64,000 nucleotides of DNA from a virus: positions 1-64,000 of IMG/VR virus record IMGVR_UViG_3300028536_000015; one strand, given 5' to 3'. The notes under the pieces are model-generated. The model made no database searches, was not told the origin of the DNA, and saw only the letters and a list, made by a program, of their open reading frames with translations. The position numbers were made by a program, and so were the translations under genes. Position 1 is the stretch's first letter. Each line of letters starts with the position of its first letter. This document shows positions 15,641 through 24,702 of the stretch, in pieces.

Positions 15641-17245
15641 TTAGCAAGGATATAAAACTGGTAGTCTTCTTCGGTATTTTAGCAATTCTTCCTCTTCGTA
15701 CTCCGTCTCCTCCTTACGGAGCACAAATCCCATGTCGCGTAAATACCTTAGCGCCTGGGTAGTTGAATCAACCAAGTCATCGTGAGGTGCCTTTGGAAAC
15801 GTAGCACACTGATCGATTACTTTGGTGGCCCAGTCCACATCTGGCGCATAGACCATTCCTTCCGAGAAGATGTGCACAATACTATGGGCGCGAGCGACTT
15901 TATCTCCCTTGCGGGTGGGATTGATTAGCTCGACACCGAAGTTCCCAGAGAAGCCCACGATCTTTCTGATTTCCTGTGCTACCGAAATACCGCTGGCTTT
16001 GGCCTCGATGAGTAGCTTATCGACCGGATATCTTGGTTCGCCAAGGTCTATCTTCCGACTATCCCTAGTGCAGCAGTCTATAACACGTTGAACCAGTTCA
16101 GGAAACCCAAGGCGCTCTTCCCAGGCATAAAGCAGGATGACTCTGGGATTTCCGTACTGATCGCGGAAAACGCCCCAAATCGTCAGGGCTGAAGGATCGT
16201 TCTCTTCTTTTTCGGTATAGGCGCTGTCCAACGAGGCAATAATGAACTCGCAACGAGGGTATTCACCGCTTTCCCAGACTTTCCACCAATCCTGCTTGAT
16301 GATGGCGCCGCCGCGCGGTGTCGGGATTTGCTGGTACTGACCGGCCCACGCATAGGGTCCTTTTGCGTGCTCTAGAGCATCAACGCTCTCTTTAGAGAAC
16401 CTCTCTGGCCACGCCAACTCGCCGTCTTGAGTTCTGGGGTCTTCCCAGATGATCTCCTCGCCTTCGTGATTTGTACCAAGAACGGTAACACAGTGTCTGG
16501 TCTCATCATACCGCATAGGTATCATAAGATGGGTATAACCTAGCTCCCTTGAGATCGCGACACCAGACACATCTTCCGCATGAAGTCTCTGTTGAATAAC
16601 AACAATCGCGCTTTCCTGGGGATTATTCAGGCGGTCCGGGACGACTTCCGTGAACCACATATTGGTTGTGGCGCGAACGGCCTCCGACTCCATCAGCATG
16701 GTATTATTGGCATCATCGATGATGAACCTGTCACCACGCTCACCGACGCCGATACCACCGACCGACGTAGCCAACTTCCATCCGGTTTTATCGTTGGCGA
16801 ATTTTACTTTCGTAAATTGGTCGTTGGAGATGCCAAATCGAGACCCCCATAGGCGCTGGTATCGATCGCTCATGACAATATTTCTGCATCGCATATTGTC
16901 TCGTTCTGTCAAGTGGTTAGAATAAGATGCGCAGACGTATCGATACCATGGTTTATTCTGCGGTCCCCACTCATAGGCGGGCCACATGACATCCGTTAAC
17001 AGGGATTTTGTGAACCCAGGCGAGACGTTTATCAGGAGCCGCTTTATATCTCCACGCGTAACCGCTTCCAAATGCTCAGCAATTGCCGAAATAGCCCAGC
17101 CTTTTACGAAGGGGATCGCAGGTTCGACCACAGGCCAAACATACTCCACGAATGAAATGAGGCTTTTTTCGTATACCTCTGCCTCAAGTTTTTCACGAAG
17201 CTTAGCGGTGGCCTTTGCGATGTTGGCAATTCTTGATTGGTCCAT
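15641..17245 (-). CDS. terL: Terminase large subunit
   Basis: This 534-residue DNA-packaging motor has an N-terminal ATPase with a non-classical phosphate loop 'INVSPGFTKSLLTDV' (about 73-87), and Walker B 'DRFIIDDANN' (about 172). The C-terminal RNase H-like nuclease shows acidic residues in 'IIASLDSAYTEKEENDPSAL', 'DKLLIEAKASG' and 'PHDDLVDSTTQAL'. Gly-x-x-(T/S)-K-S in place of GxxGxGKS is typical of this branch of phage terminases. It is the first gene of the leftward structural operon, while its small partner lies 27 kb away. Confidence 0.9.
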   Translation of the reverse strand: MDQSRIANIAKATAKLREKLEAEVYEKSLISFVEYVWPVVEPAIPFVKGWAISAIAEHLEAVTRGDIKRLLINVSPGFTKSLLTDVMWPAYEWGPQNKPWYRYVCASYSNHLTERDNMRCRNIVMSDRYQRLWGSRFGISNDQFTKVKFANDKTGWKLATSVGGIGVGERGDRFIIDDANNTMLMESEAVRATTNMWFTEVVPDRLNNPQESAIVVIQQRLHAEDVSGVAISRELGYTHLMIPMRYDETRHCVTVLGTNHEGEEIIWEDPRTQDGELAWPERFSKESVDALEHAKGPYAWAGQYQQIPTPRGGAIIKQDWWKVWESGEYPRCEFIIASLDSAYTEKEENDPSALTIWGVFRDQYGNPRVILLYAWEERLGFPELVQRVIDCCTRDSRKIDLGEPRYPVDKLLIEAKASGISVAQEIRKIVGFSGNFGVELINPTRKGDKVARAHSIVHIFSEGMVYAPDVDWATKVIDQCATFPKAPHDDLVDSTTQALRYLRDMGFVLRKEETEYEEEELLKYRRRLPVLYPC

Positions 17246-17309
17246 AAGGGCTTAGCTCCTAAATGGCTAATATCATATTTGCGCCTTAATGTAATGAGAC
17301 AATTTGGGT

Positions 17310-17693
17310 ATGAGAAAGAACGCGCTTTGGCCCATGGGCATCGTTGGTCTCGGAATACTTGCGCTTGGGTTACTTGGGGCAGCGGGCTTCTTTCATGCGC
17401 CTAAATCATTCCTTCAAGCACCTGCGCTCTGGTCTGATGTCTGTGTCAAGACGGATGCCTGTAAGCCTTTGCAATCCCCCAAGATGGTGAGCCATGAAAA
17501 AACAGGAACTAGAAGCGCTGTACGAGCAGATCGAAGTGCTGGAGCGAGTACGAAAGGCACAGGGGGAATTCGACGCAAACTCAAAAACCATCCTCATGCT
17601 GTTATCGACGGTACGCGAACTTGTAATCCATGCCATCGAGGAACAAAGCCGGGTGTCAAAACTCATCCGGTCCAAACCCAAAGGCTAGAATAA
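17310..17693 (+). CDS. Possible small membrane protein
   Basis: The reading from ATG 17310 begins MRKNALWPMG and has one strong transmembrane stretch (about residues 9-28). It is followed by a short Cys-containing segment. From about residue 62 the frame overlaps the next gene entirely and looks like a shadow. A genuine N-terminal membrane part is plausible as the first gene of the rightward cassette, but the C-terminus may be artefactual. Confidence 0.35.
   Translation: MRKNALWPMGIVGLGILALGLLGAAGFFHAPKSFLQAPALWSDVCVKTDACKPLQSPKMVSHEKTGTRSAVRADRSAGASTKGTGGIRRKLKNHPHAVIDGTRTCNPCHRGTKPGVKTHPVQTQRLE
17494..17688 (+). CDS. Small coiled-coil protein
   Basis: This 64-residue helical protein has a heptad-like 'LEALYEQIEVLERVRKAQGEF' start (residues 5-25) and a basic end SKLIRSKPKG. 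It precedes the acetyltransferase by 18 bases. It is unrecognised and may be a small partner of the sugar cassette. Confidence 0.55.
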   Translation: MKKQELEALYEQIEVLERVRKAQGEFDANSKTILMLLSTVRELVIHAIEEQSRVSKLIRSKPKG

Positions 17694-17706
17694 CGAGAGG
17701 GAAACC

Positions 17707-18258
17707 ATGACGCCGATTGATGAATACGATCAGCCCGTTCTCGCAAAGAGAGCAAATTTTCTACAAACCAAGGGACTATCTCTGGTTCCGATCAATGAGA
17801 ATATTCGGGATTATTCCAGATGGCTCAATGATCCTGAGGTCGTTAAGTTCTCAGAACTTCGCCATCGTTCGCATACCCCTGAAAGCTGCATAGAGTACAT
17901 CAAGGGCTTTGATCAGATCGATAACTGCATGTGGGCGATCTATGCCATCGGTCCTGACATGCATATCGGGAATATCACCATCCACATCGATCCCAACAAC
18001 AACGTCGCTCAGATGGGCATGCTGATCGGTGAAAAGTGGGCATGGGGACGCAAATATGGCCGGGAAGCATGGGGGGCCGTAATGACCTGGGCGAAGACTC
18101 AGAAAATCCGCCAAGTCGAGGCTGGTTGTATGCTCAATAACGTTGGCATGCGCCGCATCATGATACTTTGCGAAATGTTGCATTGCGCAACCGTTGAAGG
18201 TCATTTCTTGCTTGATGGAGCCATTATCTCCAAAGCCATCCACCGGAAGATATTCTGA
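17707..18258 (+). CDS. GNAT N-acetyltransferase, possible PseH role
   Basis: This 183-residue GNAT enzyme has an N-terminal 'SLVPINENIRDYSRWLNDPEVV' (about 25-46), the usual strand-turn of the RimJ/PseH branch. A central 'MHIGNITIHIDPNNNVAQMGMLIGEK' follows, with the acetyl-CoA site around 'KYGREAWGAVMTWA'. In pseudaminic acid synthesis PseH acetylates the 4-amino group of the UDP-sugar made by PseB and PseC, both of which are present downstream. The assignment to that step is contextual. It overlaps the next gene by one base (TGATG). Confidence 0.75.
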   Translation: MTPIDEYDQPVLAKRANFLQTKGLSLVPINENIRDYSRWLNDPEVVKFSELRHRSHTPESCIEYIKGFDQIDNCMWAIYAIGPDMHIGNITIHIDPNNNVAQMGMLIGEKWAWGRKYGREAWGAVMTWAKTQKIRQVEAGCMLNNVGMRRIMILCEMLHCATVEGHFLLDGAIISKAIHRKIF

Positions 18259-19070
18259 TGCATAAAACGAAAGAGTTTTGGGACCAACAGGCTGAGAAGC
18301 ATGGCGCTGATCAAGCCGCGACAGCGCCAGACCATTTCTACCGCGATAACATCGAGATCAAGCGCATCGTTGAAGTCATGACGATCATGGAGCCGGAAGC
18401 TATCTTGGATATAGGCTGCGGTAATGGCTATTCCACGATCGAAATCGCCAAGAAGTTTCCGACATCGATGGTGATCGGGGTCGATACTAGCGAAAAGATG
18501 CTCGAAGAGGCCCGAGAGGCCGCCAAGGGCATCAATAACATCACCTTTTTCCAGGGTGATGTCCTTACTCTATCCTGGCATCCGAAATTGCAGCATCAAA
18601 AGTTCGATGTGGTGCTCAGTGTGCGCTGTTTGATCAATCTGGACAACTGGGAAGAGCAAAAACTCGCCATTTTGCAGATGCGAAAGCTTCTGACGCCGGA
18701 CGGTTCTCTGATTTTAGTCGAAAACACCAAAGAGGGACTGGATAAGCTCAATTTGCTCCGTCAGATCGTGGATTTGCCCCCGATCGAACAGCGATGGCAC
18801 AATAATTACATCCCGGAAGACAAATTGAAGCAGTTTGTCGCTGAAAACAACCGAAAACTGTTCCAACTCATGGCAATGGAGAACATCGGGAACCTCTACT
18901 ACATCATTTCGAGGGTGGTTTATGCCAAACTTGCGCAAATGGAGGGCAAAGAGCCATCCTATGATCACCCACTCAATGAAATAGCATCTCAACTGCCTAG
19001 CCTGGGCGATCATTACTCATGTTCACCGAACTATATGATGATCTTAGAGAACATCCCGGACGAAAGTTAA
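18258..19070 (+). CDS. SAM-dependent methyltransferase (class I)
   Basis: This 270-residue methyltransferase has motif I 'ILDIGCGNGYSTI' (about 50-62), an acidic 'GVDTSEKMLEEA' motif II and 'FDVVLSVRCLINLDNW' (motif IV region). It resembles small-molecule and sugar methyltransferases and not DNA enzymes. In this cassette it could methylate a nucleotide sugar or the finished glycan. The substrate cannot be read from the sequence. Confidence 0.8.
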   Translation: MHKTKEFWDQQAEKHGADQAATAPDHFYRDNIEIKRIVEVMTIMEPEAILDIGCGNGYSTIEIAKKFPTSMVIGVDTSEKMLEEAREAAKGINNITFFQGDVLTLSWHPKLQHQKFDVVLSVRCLINLDNWEEQKLAILQMRKLLTPDGSLILVENTKEGLDKLNLLRQIVDLPPIEQRWHNNYIPEDKLKQFVAENNRKLFQLMAMENIGNLYYIISRVVYAKLAQMEGKEPSYDHPLNEIASQLPSLGDHYSCSPNYMMILENIPDES

Positions 19071-19091
19071 TCAGCAACAAAGGAAAGAGAC

Positions 19092-19367
19092 ATGACACAG
19101 AAATTGGACGCGAAATTCTCTGGCGTAATTTTTAAGATCAAGGATGGATCGATTGTCAGCGACGACGAGTATGTGGTATTCTTGGCAAAGGATACCGCAT
19201 TCTATGAGACACTTCCGACCTATCGCCGTAAGTGCATTGAGCTTGGTGCCGATCAAGAACAGATCGCGGCAGTCGATCGCATGATCGCAAGAGCGACTGA
19301 TTGGCGGCATGCTAATCCCGATCGCTGCAAAGTTCCTGATGCTAAGGGTGAAAAGCTGGTTGGTTAA
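19092..19367 (+). CDS. Hypothetical cassette protein
   Basis: This 91-residue soluble protein begins MTQKLDAKFSGVIFKIKDGS and contains 'EYVVFLAKDTAFYETLPTYRR'. The order, a short beta hairpin followed by 'Lys-Asp' and two helices, recurs in uncharacterised small phage proteins. It is preceded by GGAAAGAG as a ribosome site and lies between the two methyltransferase genes. Confidence 0.6.
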   Translation: MTQKLDAKFSGVIFKIKDGSIVSDDEYVVFLAKDTAFYETLPTYRRKCIELGADQEQIAAVDRMIARATDWRHANPDRCKVPDAKGEKLVG

Positions 19368-19392
19368 TTAATCCCGCATCAAGAAGAAAGTA

Positions 19393-20037
19393 ATGGGCAA
19401 GCAGGAAGATATCTTTCTGGAGAGCGAGGGGGACGCGTGGTTTGAGCGAAATATATACAAAGTTCGTGAGGATGTCCACGCAGACCCCGTTATCCAGCTC
19501 GTTCTCAGGCATTTTAATACCGGCGAGCCATTGGGGGTCCTAGAGATAGGATGCTCCAATGGCTGGCGCTTGAGCGAACTCCATAAAATCTACCATTGGT
19601 TCTGTTACGGCATCGATCCTTCAGCCGAGGCCATCAAAAACGGCCTGATGAGGTTCGGCAACCTGGAGAAACTGAACCTTACCCGAGGTTCAGCGACGGC
19701 TCATCCTTATCATTCCGCAACCATGGATATGATCATCTATGGTTTTTGCCTCTATGTGTGCGATCCCGAAGAGCTGTTCGAGATCGTTACGCAGGCCGAC
19801 AATGCTCTAAAAGACGGCGGCTCAATCATCATCCATGATTTTGACGCAGAGTATCCTCATTCTGTCCCCAATCATCATGTAGAAGGATTGATATCTTACA
19901 AGATGGATTGGAGCAAGCTTTGGCTATGTCATCCGGCATATAGATTGGTCGAGAAGGTATCATTTGCAGACGGAACCGCTGTCTGGCTTCTTAGGAAATC
20001 TCAGGGAGATGCGTTTCCGTGCTCATCGGCATCTTAG
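19393..20037 (+). CDS. Second SAM-dependent methyltransferase
   Basis: This 214-residue protein has motif I 'GVLEIGCSNGWRLSEL' (about 51-66), 'CYGIDPSAEAIKNG' and a long 'HSATMDMIIYGFCLYVCDPEEL' segment. This is the architecture of class I methyltransferases found in flagellin and polysaccharide modification loci. It overlaps the start of the oxidoreductase by 19 bases, indicating coupling. The sugar or glycan acceptor is unknown. Confidence 0.78.
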   Translation: MGKQEDIFLESEGDAWFERNIYKVREDVHADPVIQLVLRHFNTGEPLGVLEIGCSNGWRLSELHKIYHWFCYGIDPSAEAIKNGLMRFGNLEKLNLTRGSATAHPYHSATMDMIIYGFCLYVCDPEELFEIVTQADNALKDGGSIIIHDFDAEYPHSVPNHHVEGLISYKMDWSKLWLCHPAYRLVEKVSFADGTAVWLLRKSQGDAFPCSSAS

Positions 20038-20888
20038 GGTTTGGTTCGATTGGAATGCGTCATGGGCGCAATCTCATGGATATCGGGCATCAGGTTGTTT
20101 TCCATGATCCTGGCGTTCTCGGCAGCATAGATCGTGATGTTCTAATCCGAGAGGCGGATGCGGTCATTATCTGCACGCCAACGATACGGCATGCTCTTGA
20201 TCTCTGCGATGTCTTGCAGGCAAGGAAGCATGTCCTGGTTGAGAAACCCATTGGTTATGACTGTCCTCCATATATCTCGGGCCTCATCATGGGCGCGCGG
20301 TCAGCAGCGAGAGATTTGGTAGTCGCTACTGGGTTCATGTGTCGGTTTCATCCTGAAGTTCAGAGAGCAAGGAGCATGATAGATTATGGCTACTTCAACA
20401 AAATCATCGATGTGCAATTCGATGTTTTACAAAAAAATAGCAAACCTGAATACTTGCGTGATGGTGTTATCCGAAATTGGGCTTCGCACGAACTCGACTT
20501 GGCTAGATATCTCTTGGGAAATCTCTGTCTAGAAAAAGCTGATGTTGGCGTTTCTCTCGATCACCAAGACATTTCTATGGTAGCTGATCTCTATAGCATA
20601 GAGCATGACTGTCCTGTGATTATACGAGCCGATTACATTACCAGTCCAGAGTTTAGAAGATTTTCTATTCAAGGCAATAAAGCTGTAGCCGTCGCGTTTA
20701 ATCTAGTGCGAGGAGAGGCCGTCTGGGACCAAACCTACGTGGATGAACTCAAGGCATTCATCAATGCGATCGATGGTAAGGACCCTGGACCGCTGGCAGA
20801 TGGTGCAGATGGTGTCGCGGCTCTTCAACTCGTCATGGACATAAGAGAGAAGGTTGGATTGGAAGATGAGCAAAAGAAGAACATTTAG
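20019..20888 (+). CDS. Gfo/Idh/MocA-family oxidoreductase
   Basis: This 289-residue NAD(P)-dependent sugar dehydrogenase starts at GTG, inside the previous gene. The N-terminal Rossmann fold shows 'IGILGFGSIGMRHGRNL' (GxGxxG), and 'VLVEKPIGYD' near residue 75 is the conserved EKP motif whose Lys takes part in hydride transfer. The C-terminal half is a short alpha/beta domain with 'WASHELDLARYLLG'. Enzymes of this family oxidise or reduce nucleotide-linked sugars, including steps in nonulosonic acid pathways. Confidence 0.85.
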   Translation: MLIGILGFGSIGMRHGRNLMDIGHQVVFHDPGVLGSIDRDVLIREADAVIICTPTIRHALDLCDVLQARKHVLVEKPIGYDCPPYISGLIMGARSAARDLVVATGFMCRFHPEVQRARSMIDYGYFNKIIDVQFDVLQKNSKPEYLRDGVIRNWASHELDLARYLLGNLCLEKADVGVSLDHQDISMVADLYSIEHDCPVIIRADYITSPEFRRFSIQGNKAVAVAFNLVRGEAVWDQTYVDELKAFINAIDGKDPGPLADGADGVAALQLVMDIREKVGLEDEQKKNI

Positions 20889-21072
20889 ATGCGAGTTATG
20901 TGAAATGAATTATCCGGTAGAACCGGGATGGACTGACGACATGGCAAAGGAGGAGTTTCGTCGTCTTTATCCAGGGCAGCCATTCAAGAATGTCGCCAAA
21001 ATCTGTGATGACTGCCATAAAATGGTCGAGATATGGCGCCAGGAGAATGAGGGAAAGAGGACGCTTCAATGA
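20866..21072 (+). CDS. Small zinc-ribbon protein
   Basis: This 68-residue protein starts at ATG 20866 inside the end of the oxidoreductase gene. It has two CxxC knuckles, 'FRCELCEMNYP' and 'KICDDCHKM', about 40 residues apart, as in zinc ribbons. Such proteins are frequent in phage accessory regions. Role unknown. Confidence 0.6.
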   Translation: MSKRRTFRCELCEMNYPVEPGWTDDMAKEEFRRLYPGQPFKNVAKICDDCHKMVEIWRQENEGKRTLQ

Positions 21073-21081
21073 GACTTCCTC

Positions 21082-21591
21082 ATGAAGCCAAAACACAAGA
21101 TATCTCAGACTACGCTCAAGCATCATCTAAAATATGATCCTGAAAGTGGAATATTCTACTGGAGACATTCCACCTATCGAACTGACCTAATTGGCAATCA
21201 AGCTGGGTACATTGATCGACGTGGGTATATCCGCATTAAGATTGGATCGATTACATATCTAGCTCATAGACTAGCCTACATCTACATGACCGGAACTAAT
21301 CCTCCAGAGCTTATCGACCATAAGGATAACAACCGACAGAATAATCGATGGATAAACATCCGTTCAGCTACACATGGGCAAAATGTCTCAAACTCCTCAG
21401 GATGGAAAAAGAGAAAAATAAAACTACCCAAAGGAGTGTACAAACATTCCATGTCAGCAGGATATTTTGCCATGATCGTAGTAGACAGAAAACGTCACTA
21501 TCTTGGCTCCTTCAAAACAATAGAAGAAGCGAAAGCTACCTACATTTCCGCCGCCATAAAATTCAAAGGCGAATTCGCGAGGGCTTCATGA
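21082..21591 (+). CDS. HNH homing endonuclease with AP2-like domain
   Basis: This 169-residue enzyme has an N-terminal helix-strand 'LKHHLKYDPESGIFYW', the HNH core 'PELIDHKDNNRQNNRWINIR' (about 73-92) with following 'GQNVSNSSG', and an AP2-like C-terminus 'YFAMIVVDRKRHYLGSF'. It is clearly related to the second half of the endonuclease at 7353-8159. The TGA overlaps the ATG of the cytidylyltransferase fusion, so it slipped into the sugar operon without breaking the downstream frame. Confidence 0.85.
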   Translation: MKPKHKISQTTLKHHLKYDPESGIFYWRHSTYRTDLIGNQAGYIDRRGYIRIKIGSITYLAHRLAYIYMTGTNPPELIDHKDNNRQNNRWINIRSATHGQNVSNSSGWKKRKIKLPKGVYKHSMSAGYFAMIVVDRKRHYLGSFKTIEEAKATYISAAIKFKGEFARAS

Positions 21592-23576
21592 CTAAAACCG
21601 TTGCCATATGCCAAGCTAGGATGTCCAGTACCCGCTTACCGGGAAAGGTTATGAAAGACCTTGCGGGAAGACCTGTAATAGATTGGGTGGTAGAGGCCGC
21701 CAAACACGCTCCCGGCGTTGACGAGGTCATAGTTGCCACCTCCATAGAACCTGCGGATGACGTGATTGCGGAGTGGGCTACACATAAGGGAGTAGCATTA
21801 TACCGAGGATCGTTAACTGATGTCATGAGCCGATTTGTAGGAGCGGCCAATCAAACCAACGCCGATATTATCGTTCGCTTGACCTGTGACTGTCCTCTGC
21901 TTGACCCGAATGTAATTGGAGAAGTGATCCAACTCAGGAAAATAAAAAATGCAGACTACGCCTCATGTACTGATCCTCCCTCGTATAGTGACGGTCTCGA
22001 TGTCGAGGTATTCACGCGGGGAACTCTGGAAAGCGCCAATCGGGAAGCAACGCGAGGAACTGACCGAGATACTGTTACTCGCTTTATGGTTCGCAATCGT
22101 CATAGGTTTCATGCTGTTAATTTGGTCTGCTCGCTTCCTAATCTCGCTCGTGAACGGTGGGTCCTCGATAGTCCAGAGGATTATGAATTCATCCTGGAGA
22201 TCGCAAAGAGGCTTGGCGGCGGCAGAAATCCACCGTCATACCTTCAGATTTTGTCGATCCTTGATAAGGAGCCATCACTCCGGGCGATAAACAACATGCA
22301 CTCTCGCAACGAGCGCTTCTATGAGGCGCTTGCTGCGGAAGGCTCTAGCAAACGATCATATCATAATTCCAAGATGATGCTAGCTAAGGCTGAGGCTTTG
22401 ATCCCCTTGGGAACGCAGACCTTCAGCAAGAGCAAGCTGATGTTCCCGGAAGGAGCAGCGCCACTGTTCGTAACCCATGGAGATGGGGCCTATGTCTTTG
22501 ACGTGGATGGCAATGATTATGTTGATTGCGTCGGAGGGCTTCTGCCTAATATCCTTGGCTACAGAGACCCCGATGTGGATAGCGCTATCCGCGATCAGCT
22601 ATCTAGCGGGATTAGCTTTAGCCTTGCGACCCCTTTAGAAGAGAAACTAGCGGCGCTGCTCCATAAGCATATTCCATCCGCTGAGATGGTGAAATTCGGC
22701 AAGAACGGCAGCGATGTCACGACTGCCGCTGTCCGTCTTGCGCGCCATGTCACCGGACGAGATATGGTCATGGTAGGTGGCTATCACGGCTGGCACGACT
22801 GGAGTATGGCGGTTAGTGAGCGCCATAATGGCATCCCCTGGGATGTCCAAAAGCTTTCCGATAGTCTGCACGCTGATAAAGAGCGGTTTAGCTCATACGC
22901 CGCCATGATCATTGAGCCTGAGTTCTATTCCAAGGAAGAGCTACAAGGCATCCAAAAACTATCCCTTGAATATGGGTTCCTCTTGATCTTTGACGAGATC
23001 ATCACTGGGTTCCGTTGCGGGTTGGGGGGTTTGCAGAAAGTCCATGGGGTGGCGCCTGATTTGTCTTGTTTTGGCAAATCCATGGCCAACGGCATGCCGA
23101 TATCTGCCTTGGTCGGACTTGAGAAATACATGAAACACATGCCTGAGATTGCTTATTCAGGCACGTTCTTTGGCGAAACACTATCGATCGCAGCGGCGAT
23201 TGCGACCATCGAAAAGTTGGAACGCGAGAGGGTCCCGGTTTGGTTACTGTCCCTTGGTATCTCTGTCTATGCCAATGTTACAACCCTGATCCAGAAGGCC
23301 AGATTGACTGAGTATATCTCATTGTATGGCCCTATGGAGCTAAATCGCATCAAGTTCAAGAACAATGGCGTCCAGAGCCTGTTCATTCAGGAGATGGCCA
23401 AGAACGGCGTGCTCATCATCGGTAGCCACAACCTCAGCTTTGCTCATGGTAAAACCGAGCTGGATATCATCACCAGAGCCTGGGAAAAGACACTGGACAA
23501 GCTTGCTGAAGCGGCGAGTTCCAATATCCTGGATCATCTCGATGGCGGTCTCGTCATGGCGAAAGGCGTCAGATGA
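21588..23576 (+). CDS. SpsF-like cytidylyltransferase fused to class III aminotransferase
   Basis: This 662-residue fusion starts at ATG 21588; longer readings overlap the HNH gene in another frame. Residues 1-240 form an SpsF/PseF-type nucleotidyltransferase: 'AICQARMSSTRLPGKVMKDLAGRP' (6-29) with the CTP-binding Arg/Lys, and later the 'RLTCDCPLLDP' metal-binding Asp. Residues 260-662 are a glutamate-1-semialdehyde aminotransferase-like, fold type I PLP enzyme. It shows 'LIFDEIITGFRCGLGGLQ' and the Schiff-base lysine in 'LSCFGKSMANGMP'. Fusing CMP-sugar activation with an amino-transfer step points to one sugar product handled in series. Confidence 0.85.
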   Translation: MTKTVAICQARMSSTRLPGKVMKDLAGRPVIDWVVEAAKHAPGVDEVIVATSIEPADDVIAEWATHKGVALYRGSLTDVMSRFVGAANQTNADIIVRLTCDCPLLDPNVIGEVIQLRKIKNADYASCTDPPSYSDGLDVEVFTRGTLESANREATRGTDRDTVTRFMVRNRHRFHAVNLVCSLPNLARERWVLDSPEDYEFILEIAKRLGGGRNPPSYLQILSILDKEPSLRAINNMHSRNERFYEALAAEGSSKRSYHNSKMMLAKAEALIPLGTQTFSKSKLMFPEGAAPLFVTHGDGAYVFDVDGNDYVDCVGGLLPNILGYRDPDVDSAIRDQLSSGISFSLATPLEEKLAALLHKHIPSAEMVKFGKNGSDVTTAAVRLARHVTGRDMVMVGGYHGWHDWSMAVSERHNGIPWDVQKLSDSLHADKERFSSYAAMIIEPEFYSKEELQGIQKLSLEYGFLLIFDEIITGFRCGLGGLQKVHGVAPDLSCFGKSMANGMPISALVGLEKYMKHMPEIAYSGTFFGETLSIAAAIATIEKLERERVPVWLLSLGISVYANVTTLIQKARLTEYISLYGPMELNRIKFKNNGVQSLFIQEMAKNGVLIIGSHNLSFAHGKTELDIITRAWEKTLDKLAEAASSNILDHLDGGLVMAKGVR

Positions 23577-23779
23577 GCACTGTTATCATGAAATTAACGG
23601 TGCCTTCTGATTGGGATGGCCAACAGTTGAAGCCAGCCGGCACTATTGGTTTAAGACAAATCTGTCTAAACCGAACTAACTGGATGGCCCATGATCAGCT
23701 AAGTTCGATCATCATACCTGATGGTGGCCAAATTATCATCAGACGCGATGGTCATACGATCTATATTGAGCGACCATGA
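23573..23779 (+). CDS. Hypothetical small cassette protein
   Basis: This 68-residue, probably beta-rich protein begins MSTVIMKLTVPSDWDG and ends 'IIIRRDGHTIYIERP'. It overlaps the fusion gene and pseB-like gene by four bases each (ATGA junctions), so it belongs to the operon. No family is recognised. Confidence 0.6.
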   Translation: MSTVIMKLTVPSDWDGQQLKPAGTIGLRQICLNRTNWMAHDQLSSIIIPDGGQIIIRRDGHTIYIERP

Positions 23780-24696
23780 AAGTCCTTATCACCGGAGGCT
23801 CAGGTAGCTGGGCGCAGGCTTGTGTTAAACGCCTCCTAGATGACAAGTTGGCTGACCGCATCGTTATATATTCTCGTGGTGAGCACCTTCAAGAGGAGAT
23901 GGCGCGACGCTTTAATCATGATGATCGCCTCAGGTTCGTCATAGGGGATGTTCGTGACCGTGATCGACTTGAGATGGCGATGTATGGGATTGACACAGTT
24001 CTCCATGCTGCGGCCCTTAAGATCGTTCCCACGGCTGAGTATAATCCTTACGAATGCGTGCAGACCAACATCGGAGGAGCTGAAAATGTTGCTAGAGCTA
24101 GTCTTGCTGCTGGCGTACAGCGCGTTATCGCTCTTTCTACTGATAAATCAGTCTCTCCTCTTAACCTCTATGGTGCGACAAAGCTTGCTGCTGAGAAGAT
24201 TTTCGTGGCAGCAAATAATATGTCTGCTGGTCGATGTAGCTATTCTGTCTGCCGCTATGGGAATGTCGTTAATAGTCGCGGGTCTGTGGTTCCGCTATTT
24301 AAACGACTTGCCAATGCTGGAGAACGTCTACCCATCACTGATCCACAGATGACCCGGTTCTGGATGACGCTGGATCAAGCTGTTGATCTCGTGCTGTCGT
24401 CTCTAGAGATGATGAAGGGTCGGGAAATCTTCATTCCAAAGATACCATCTGTGCGAATTGTTGATCTTGCCGCCGCTATTTCGCCAGAGTGTGGGACTAA
24501 GATTACCGGCATCAGACCGGGGGAGAAACTCCACGAAGTCTTGATGACACAAGAGGAAGCCAGAGGTGCTCTGGAGGCCTGGGATCGCTTTATCGTAAAT
24601 TCTGACGGCGTATCCAACATCAAAGAACCAAGGACCTATTCTAGTGATAGTAATGGCGATTATCTTAGTTTGGAAGAAATTAAGAGATATCTATAA
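23776..24696 (+). CDS. pseB: UDP-GlcNAc 4,6-dehydratase, PseB-like
   Basis: This 306-residue short-chain dehydrogenase begins 'KVLITGGSGSWAQACVKRLL', a nucleotide-binding motif with Ala in place of the last Gly. The decisive segment is 'IALSTDKSVSPLNLYGATKLAAEKIF' (about 118-143), which holds Thr-Asp-Lys and Tyr-x3-Lys as in PseB. It is followed by 'YGNVVNSRGSVVPLF' and a C-terminal 'GIRPGEKLHEVL'. PseB removes water from UDP-GlcNAc and inverts C5, the committed step to pseudaminic acid. PseC- and PseI-like genes follow. Confidence 0.88.
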   Translation: MKVLITGGSGSWAQACVKRLLDDKLADRIVIYSRGEHLQEEMARRFNHDDRLRFVIGDVRDRDRLEMAMYGIDTVLHAAALKIVPTAEYNPYECVQTNIGGAENVARASLAAGVQRVIALSTDKSVSPLNLYGATKLAAEKIFVAANNMSAGRCSYSVCRYGNVVNSRGSVVPLFKRLANAGERLPITDPQMTRFWMTLDQAVDLVLSSLEMMKGREIFIPKIPSVRIVDLAAAISPECGTKITGIRPGEKLHEVLMTQEEARGALEAWDRFIVNSDGVSNIKEPRTYSSDSNGDYLSLEEIKRYL

Positions 24697-24702
24697 GAGG
24701 GG

